Assembly (NCBI RefSeq): GCF_020687765.1
Contig: NZ_JAJEWJ010000011.1
Span: forward strand, 29,092 to 93,091
Direction of reading: 5' to 3'
Length of the DNA: 64,000 nucleotides
Source: Sphingobacterium sp. FBM7-1
Lineage (GTDB): Bacteria > Bacteroidota > Bacteroidia > Sphingobacteriales > Sphingobacteriaceae
Shown: positions 60,989 through 64,000 of the stretch, piece after piece
Layout: the number at the start of each line of letters is the position of its first letter
Position numbering within the stretch: the stretch's first letter is position 1
Made by a program: the position numbers and the translations under genes
The notes under the pieces: model-generated
Told to the model about the DNA's origin: nothing
Seen by the model: the letters and a program-made list of their open reading frames with translations, nothing else
Database searches by the model: none

Positions 60989-62157
60989 ACTTCAAATCTA
61001 GTCCATTTTTCATTGCTGGCATTGCTGGCTACTACATTTTGAACGAAGGCCATTCCCCGTACACCATCGTCTACTGTTGGGAAATCCAGCTCTTCCAGAG
61101 AAGGCGTTCTCCCCTCTCGTCGTGCACTAGTCGTCGCCGCGAAGTTTCGATAAATGTTCGCAAATGCTTCAAGCAGACCCTCAGGGTGCCCGGCCGGTAT
61201 ACGCGTATTGTGCGTAGTAAAAGAGCTTAACGTAAACGGGGCCGCGTATGCATTTCCCGTTCGGTATAGTTGTCTAGGTTGGTCTAGCATTTTAATGATG
61301 AGGTTGTTGGGATCCTCATTCGCCCATTCTAGACCGCCTTTTTCCCCATAAATACGGATTCTTACCGCATTTTCCTCACCAGCAGAAATCTGGGACGCCA
61401 TGAGAACACCTTTCGCACCGTTGTCAAAACGGAGCAATACGGATCCATCATCGTCTAATACCCGGCCCTCTACCAACGTGCTTAAGTCGGCACACAGTTC
61501 GGTGATTTTTAGCCCAGAAACATATTCTGCCAAATGAGCAGCATGTGTTCCGATATCGCCCATGACCAGTGATAGCCCTGATTTTTTCGGGTCAGCACGC
61601 CAAGCCGCCCCGGCATTTCCTTCTCGTTCCGATAAACGGCTTAACCAACCTTGCGGATACTCTACCACAATCTTCCGGATTTTTCCAAAGTGCCCTTCAT
61701 TGACCATCGCTTTAGCTTGTTTTACCATCGGATATCCAGAATAAGTATGCGTAAGGCACAGCGTTCTTCCTGTTTTTTCTACCACCGCTTTCAATTCTTT
61801 TGCCTCATCAAGCGTAACCGTCATAGGCTTTTCAATAACCACATCAAAACCATGCTCTAAAGCCATTTTTGCCGGAGCAAAATGCAGAAAATTAGGCGTT
61901 ACTACGGTCAGAAAATCCATGCGTTCTCCTTCCGGGAGTTGTGATTCCCGTAGGATCATCTCTTCGTAGTTAGCATATAGGCGATCAGACGCTACAAACA
62001 ACTCTTCCGCAGATTGACGAGAAATTTCCGGATCAATACTGAAGGCGCCACAAACTAATTCTATTTTTCCATCCATAAAGGCTGCAATTCGGTGTACGGC
62101 GCCAATGAAAGCATCCTTACCGCCACCTACCATCCCCATACGTAGTTTACGTTTCAT
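60985..62157 (-). CDS. Gfo/Idh/MocA-family oxidoreductase
   Basis: Two-domain NAD(P)-dependent dehydrogenase of about 390 aa. The N-terminal Rossmann domain starts MKRKLRMGMVGGGKDAFIGA; ATG 62157 is preferred over 62163, which would only add two residues. The dinucleotide-binding MVGGG and the EKP motif in VVIEKPMTVTLDEA are present. The C-terminal alpha/beta domain has YPQGWLSRLSEREGNAGAAW and SLVMGDIGTHAAHLAEYVSG with the conserved Asp/His pair. Substrate cannot be told; these enzymes often act on sugars, inositols or amino sugars. It overlaps MiaA by 4 nt. Confidence 0.9.
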   Translation of the reverse strand: MKRKLRMGMVGGGKDAFIGAVHRIAAFMDGKIELVCGAFSIDPEISRQSAEELFVASDRLYANYEEMILRESQLPEGERMDFLTVVTPNFLHFAPAKMALEHGFDVVIEKPMTVTLDEAKELKAVVEKTGRTLCLTHTYSGYPMVKQAKAMVNEGHFGKIRKIVVEYPQGWLSRLSEREGNAGAAWRADPKKSGLSLVMGDIGTHAAHLAEYVSGLKITELCADLSTLVEGRVLDDDGSVLLRFDNGAKGVLMASQISAGEENAVRIRIYGEKGGLEWANEDPNNLIIKMLDQPRQLYRTGNAYAAPFTLSSFTTHNTRIPAGHPEGLLEAFANIYRNFAATTSARREGRTPSLEELDFPTVDDGVRGMAFVQNVVASNASNEKWTRFEV

Positions 62158-62284
62158 ATTCAATTATTTACGTTTAGTTAACTTCTAAGTGTTAAATATA
62201 CACAACCCAAACTATTTTTAGGCTGTTTATTTTTGTTTTTTCCTCTTCCGCCGCCGTTTTAGATCCTTAAAAAATCTGTATGGA

Positions 62285-63061
62285 TTATAATTTGAGCACT
62301 AATTTTGTGCTTCCATTATTGATGGAGAAATACCCTGCTGGATAAGTCTCTTTGAGTTTAAGGAGAGTTTCGGAGTTTGCTATATAATACCGTTCCTGGC
62401 CAACCACCCAAAAATGCTGCGGAGCTGTATATTCCCGTTGTTCAAAACCCAGTGTGCGGAGGTTAGAATCCTGCGCCCAATCCCTATCCACATAAGTCAT
62501 AATATCATGCGGCTGAAAATCTTTTATGAATGCTTTAAGAAGTTTAGACAATCCGCCTACTACCCGGTATCCTGCCTTGTGGCAAAAGCGCACCAGTTCG
62601 AAAGATCGATAATCCGGTGCTTGATCCCGCATGTGCCGGCCGCCACTGAAAACAGCGATAGACATAAGCTCTCCTTTATAGAATAGTCCATAGCGGTATT
62701 TTCCTGGAATAGCAACTTGAAGATGGTTTTCTTCTAAAAATGCGATAGTTACACCTTTATCCACACGCGCAACAACCGTTTGGCGTCCATAGACTACTTG
62801 TCCCTTTCCTAATAACGAACATAACCGGGAAAGAATTTTATGCGGATTTTTTAAAATTTGATCCTGATCAATATGGAAAATACGTCTATTATCTATAGGG
62901 ATTCGCCCCCTATTGTGGGCGAGATAGATGACTAAAGCGAAGTTGTCCGCCGCAGGCCCGTCCAAATGGATAGTATCCGCAGTGTATTGTTTCGAAAAAG
63001 ACATCGTCAGATCCCGCTCCAGATCAGCAATAAAATCCGCGATAGCCTGAGGTATATCCAT
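62285..63061 (-). CDS. Unrecognised protein with phage endonuclease-associated motifs
   Basis: A 258-aa protein from ATG 63061 (MDIPQAIADFIADLERDLTM); the frame extends to a TTG at 63070. I do not recognise a named family. The central and C-terminal part RYGLFYKGELMSIAVFSGGR, YRSFELVRFCHKAGYRVVGG, LSKLLKAFI and DIMTYVDRDWAQDSNLRTLG with GFEQREYTAPQHFWVVG recalls a module seen in phage homing-endonuclease-like proteins (order: YkgeLv, ELvRFc, vvGG-SKLlk, SYaDrrw, LGF). The N-terminus lacks a clear nuclease motif. It lies between the oxidoreductase and peptide deformylase. Possible acyltransferase-like fold; function unknown. Confidence 0.7.
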   Translation of the reverse strand: MDIPQAIADFIADLERDLTMSFSKQYTADTIHLDGPAADNFALVIYLAHNRGRIPIDNRRIFHIDQDQILKNPHKILSRLCSLLGKGQVVYGRQTVVARVDKGVTIAFLEENHLQVAIPGKYRYGLFYKGELMSIAVFSGGRHMRDQAPDYRSFELVRFCHKAGYRVVGGLSKLLKAFIKDFQPHDIMTYVDRDWAQDSNLRTLGFEQREYTAPQHFWVVGQERYYIANSETLLKLKETYPAGYFSINNGSTKLVLKL

Positions 63062-63134
63062 GTTATACAAAGTTAATACAATCTAAAGTGGAATAAATTT
63101 TTATTGATACCTTTGTGAAAAAATAGAGAAATAG

Positions 63135-63722
63135 ATGAAACTTCCTATAGTCGCGTACGGCGATCCTATATTGAGAAAGAAAGCAGAGGAGATTGATGAA
63201 GATTATCCCAATTTAAAGGGCTTGATCAATGATATGTTCGAAACGATGTATGCCGCTCGTGGCGTTGGACTCGCCGCACCGCAGGTCGGATTACCTATCC
63301 GCTTGTTTGTAATTGATGCTTCGCCCTTTGCAGAAGACGATGAAGATGAAGCGGGAGATCCCACGTTAAAAGATTTTAAAAAAGTGCTCATTAATCCCAT
63401 TATCATAGAAGAAAAGGGGGAAAAGTGGGGCTTTAACGAAGGGTGCTTAAGCATTCCTGATATTAACGAGGAGGTTCTGCGTCCTTCAAACGTGGTAATT
63501 AATTATCTAGATGAAAATTTTGAAGAGCACGAAGTAGAACTCACCGGCCTTGCTGCCCGTGTCGTTCAGCACGAATACGATCATATCGAAGGTAAGCTTT
63601 TTGTAGATAAATTAAGCCCACTCAAAAAAGCCATGTTAAAAGGGAAATTAGATACCATATCCAAAGGAATGGTTCAAGTAGGTTATAAAATGAAATTCCC
63701 CAATCTTAAAAAGAAAAGGTAG
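63135..63722 (+). CDS. def: Peptide deformylase
   Basis: Removes the formyl group from nascent proteins; 195 aa. The three metal-site motifs are complete: RGVGLAAPQVGLPIRLFV, NEGCLSIPDI (Cys ligand) and VVQHEYDHIEGKLFVDKLSP (two His, catalytic Glu). A small acidic insertion (AEDDEDEAGDPTLKDF) between motifs 1 and 2 is usual in Bacteroidota. Its stop codon lies inside the terminator at 63708. It is divergent from the unrecognised gene at 62285, with a 73-nt gap from its start. Confidence 0.96.
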   Translation: MKLPIVAYGDPILRKKAEEIDEDYPNLKGLINDMFETMYAARGVGLAAPQVGLPIRLFVIDASPFAEDDEDEAGDPTLKDFKKVLINPIIIEEKGEKWGFNEGCLSIPDINEEVLRPSNVVINYLDENFEEHEVELTGLAARVVQHEYDHIEGKLFVDKLSPLKKAMLKGKLDTISKGMVQVGYKMKFPNLKKKR

Positions 63723-63745
63723 TCTGAAGACTACCTTTTCTTTTT
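63708..63745 (+). terminator. Rho-independent terminator overlapping the def stop
   Basis: AAAAAGAAAAGGTAGTCT (63708-63725) and its reverse complement (63728-63745) form an 18-bp stem with a 2-nt nominal loop, ending in a T-run. The def stop codon sits within the stem. Confidence 0.9.
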
Positions 63746-64000
63746 AGCCACCATACCGCCCCTCAACGGTAGAAGACCTTATTCTAAAGATTAATCCAAT
63801 AAATAATTTCCCCACTCAGCCGAATACCACCTGATAATAACGGCGCATACTCCCCTATTTATCGTGCATTAAGGTGATCATCTTAAAATATCCATCAGTT
63901 TTCCAGATAGTTGTATTTTTCAGGGATTAAAAAAGGGGGAAACTATTGGAGTGTATTGTTAAAGTTTTTACCTTTGCCCCACTCCGCGAGGGAGGGCATT
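63746..64000. other. 255-bp right-edge region with promoter, no gene seen
   Basis: No credible ORF. A promoter-like pair on the plus strand, TTG (63946-63948), 20 nt, TACCTTTG (63969-63976), would start transcription near 63983. The transcript would begin with a G/C-rich stretch at the window edge. The gene or RNA it serves lies beyond the window. Confidence 0.5.
63946..63976 (+). promoter_or_regulatory. Candidate promoter at the right edge
   Basis: TTG (63946-63948) and exact TAnnTTTG match TACCTTTG (63969-63976) with 20-nt spacing. The downstream 24 nt are G/C-rich relative to the surroundings. Confidence 0.5.

Noticed and set aside
1..64000. CRISPR arrays, tRNA/rRNA genes, insertion sequences, prophage
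   Set aside because: Looked for regularly spaced repeats, transposase-like ORFs and tRNA-like sequence; none could be supported.

Overview
This window comes from a Bacteroidota chromosome, most likely Sphingobacteriales (Sphingobacterium/Pedobacter type). The evidence is three SusC/SusD outer-membrane pairs, a one-protein hybrid two-component regulator, promoters of the Bacteroidota type (-7 box TAnnTTTG), and a Bacteroidota-style housekeeping block that includes a 29-residue COX24-type ribosomal protein. No phage, insertion sequence, CRISPR array, tRNA or rRNA was found.

Region 1 (1-20355, minus strand) and region 2 (20536-37979, plus strand) together form a large pectin-utilization locus. 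On the minus strand lie a truncated DUF4957-like lipoprotein, SusD1, SusC1, a hybrid two-component sensor/AraC regulator, SusD2 and SusC2. A rhamnogalacturonan acetylesterase, a pectin methylesterase and a GH43 enzyme follow. On the plus strand lie a second acetylesterase, a Zn-dehydrogenase of the L-galactonate dehydrogenase type, a second pectin methylesterase, GH28 polygalacturonase, a GH105 hydrolase with an extra C-terminal domain, PL10 pectate lyase, UxaB, UxaA, UxaC, KDPG aldolase, a hexuronate MFS transporter, a GapN-type dehydrogenase and a LacI-family regulator. The cluster covers de-esterification, depolymerization, import and most of the isomerase route from galacturonate to pyruvate and 3-phosphoglycerate. 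KDG kinase and KduI/KduD are not in the window.

The main regulatory observation is a family of LacI-type operators: one perfect 24-bp palindrome, one near-perfect palindrome, and two half-operators. Each is followed within 1-5 bases by a -7-like box, at four promoters of the pectin cluster (16870, 20429, 22339, 23418). The LacI gene at 36966 is the obvious candidate regulator. A different motif, two direct repeats 21 bp apart (6751-6786), lies just upstream of a candidate SusC1 promoter and suits the hybrid two-component regulator.

Region 3 (37981-40242) holds an MFS transporter and a divergent AraC-family regulator. Region 4 (40461-56224) is a beta-mannan locus: SusC3, SusD3, two TIG-domain surface glycan-binding lipoproteins (one with six repeats), GH26 endo-mannanase, an unusual GH5_2-like enzyme, GH130 mannosylglucose phosphorylase, a GPH-family symporter, an AGE-family 2-epimerase and a second GH26 of mannobiohydrolase type. 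These match the known route mannan to mannobiose, then mannosylglucose, then mannose-1-phosphate plus glucose.

Region 5 (56315-64000) is mainly housekeeping: a small beta-barrel protein, HU, a TPR protein, the COX24-like protein, RNase G, MiaA, a Gfo/Idh/MocA oxidoreductase, an unrecognised protein with phage-like motifs, and peptide deformylase. Rho-independent terminators are clear in this part.
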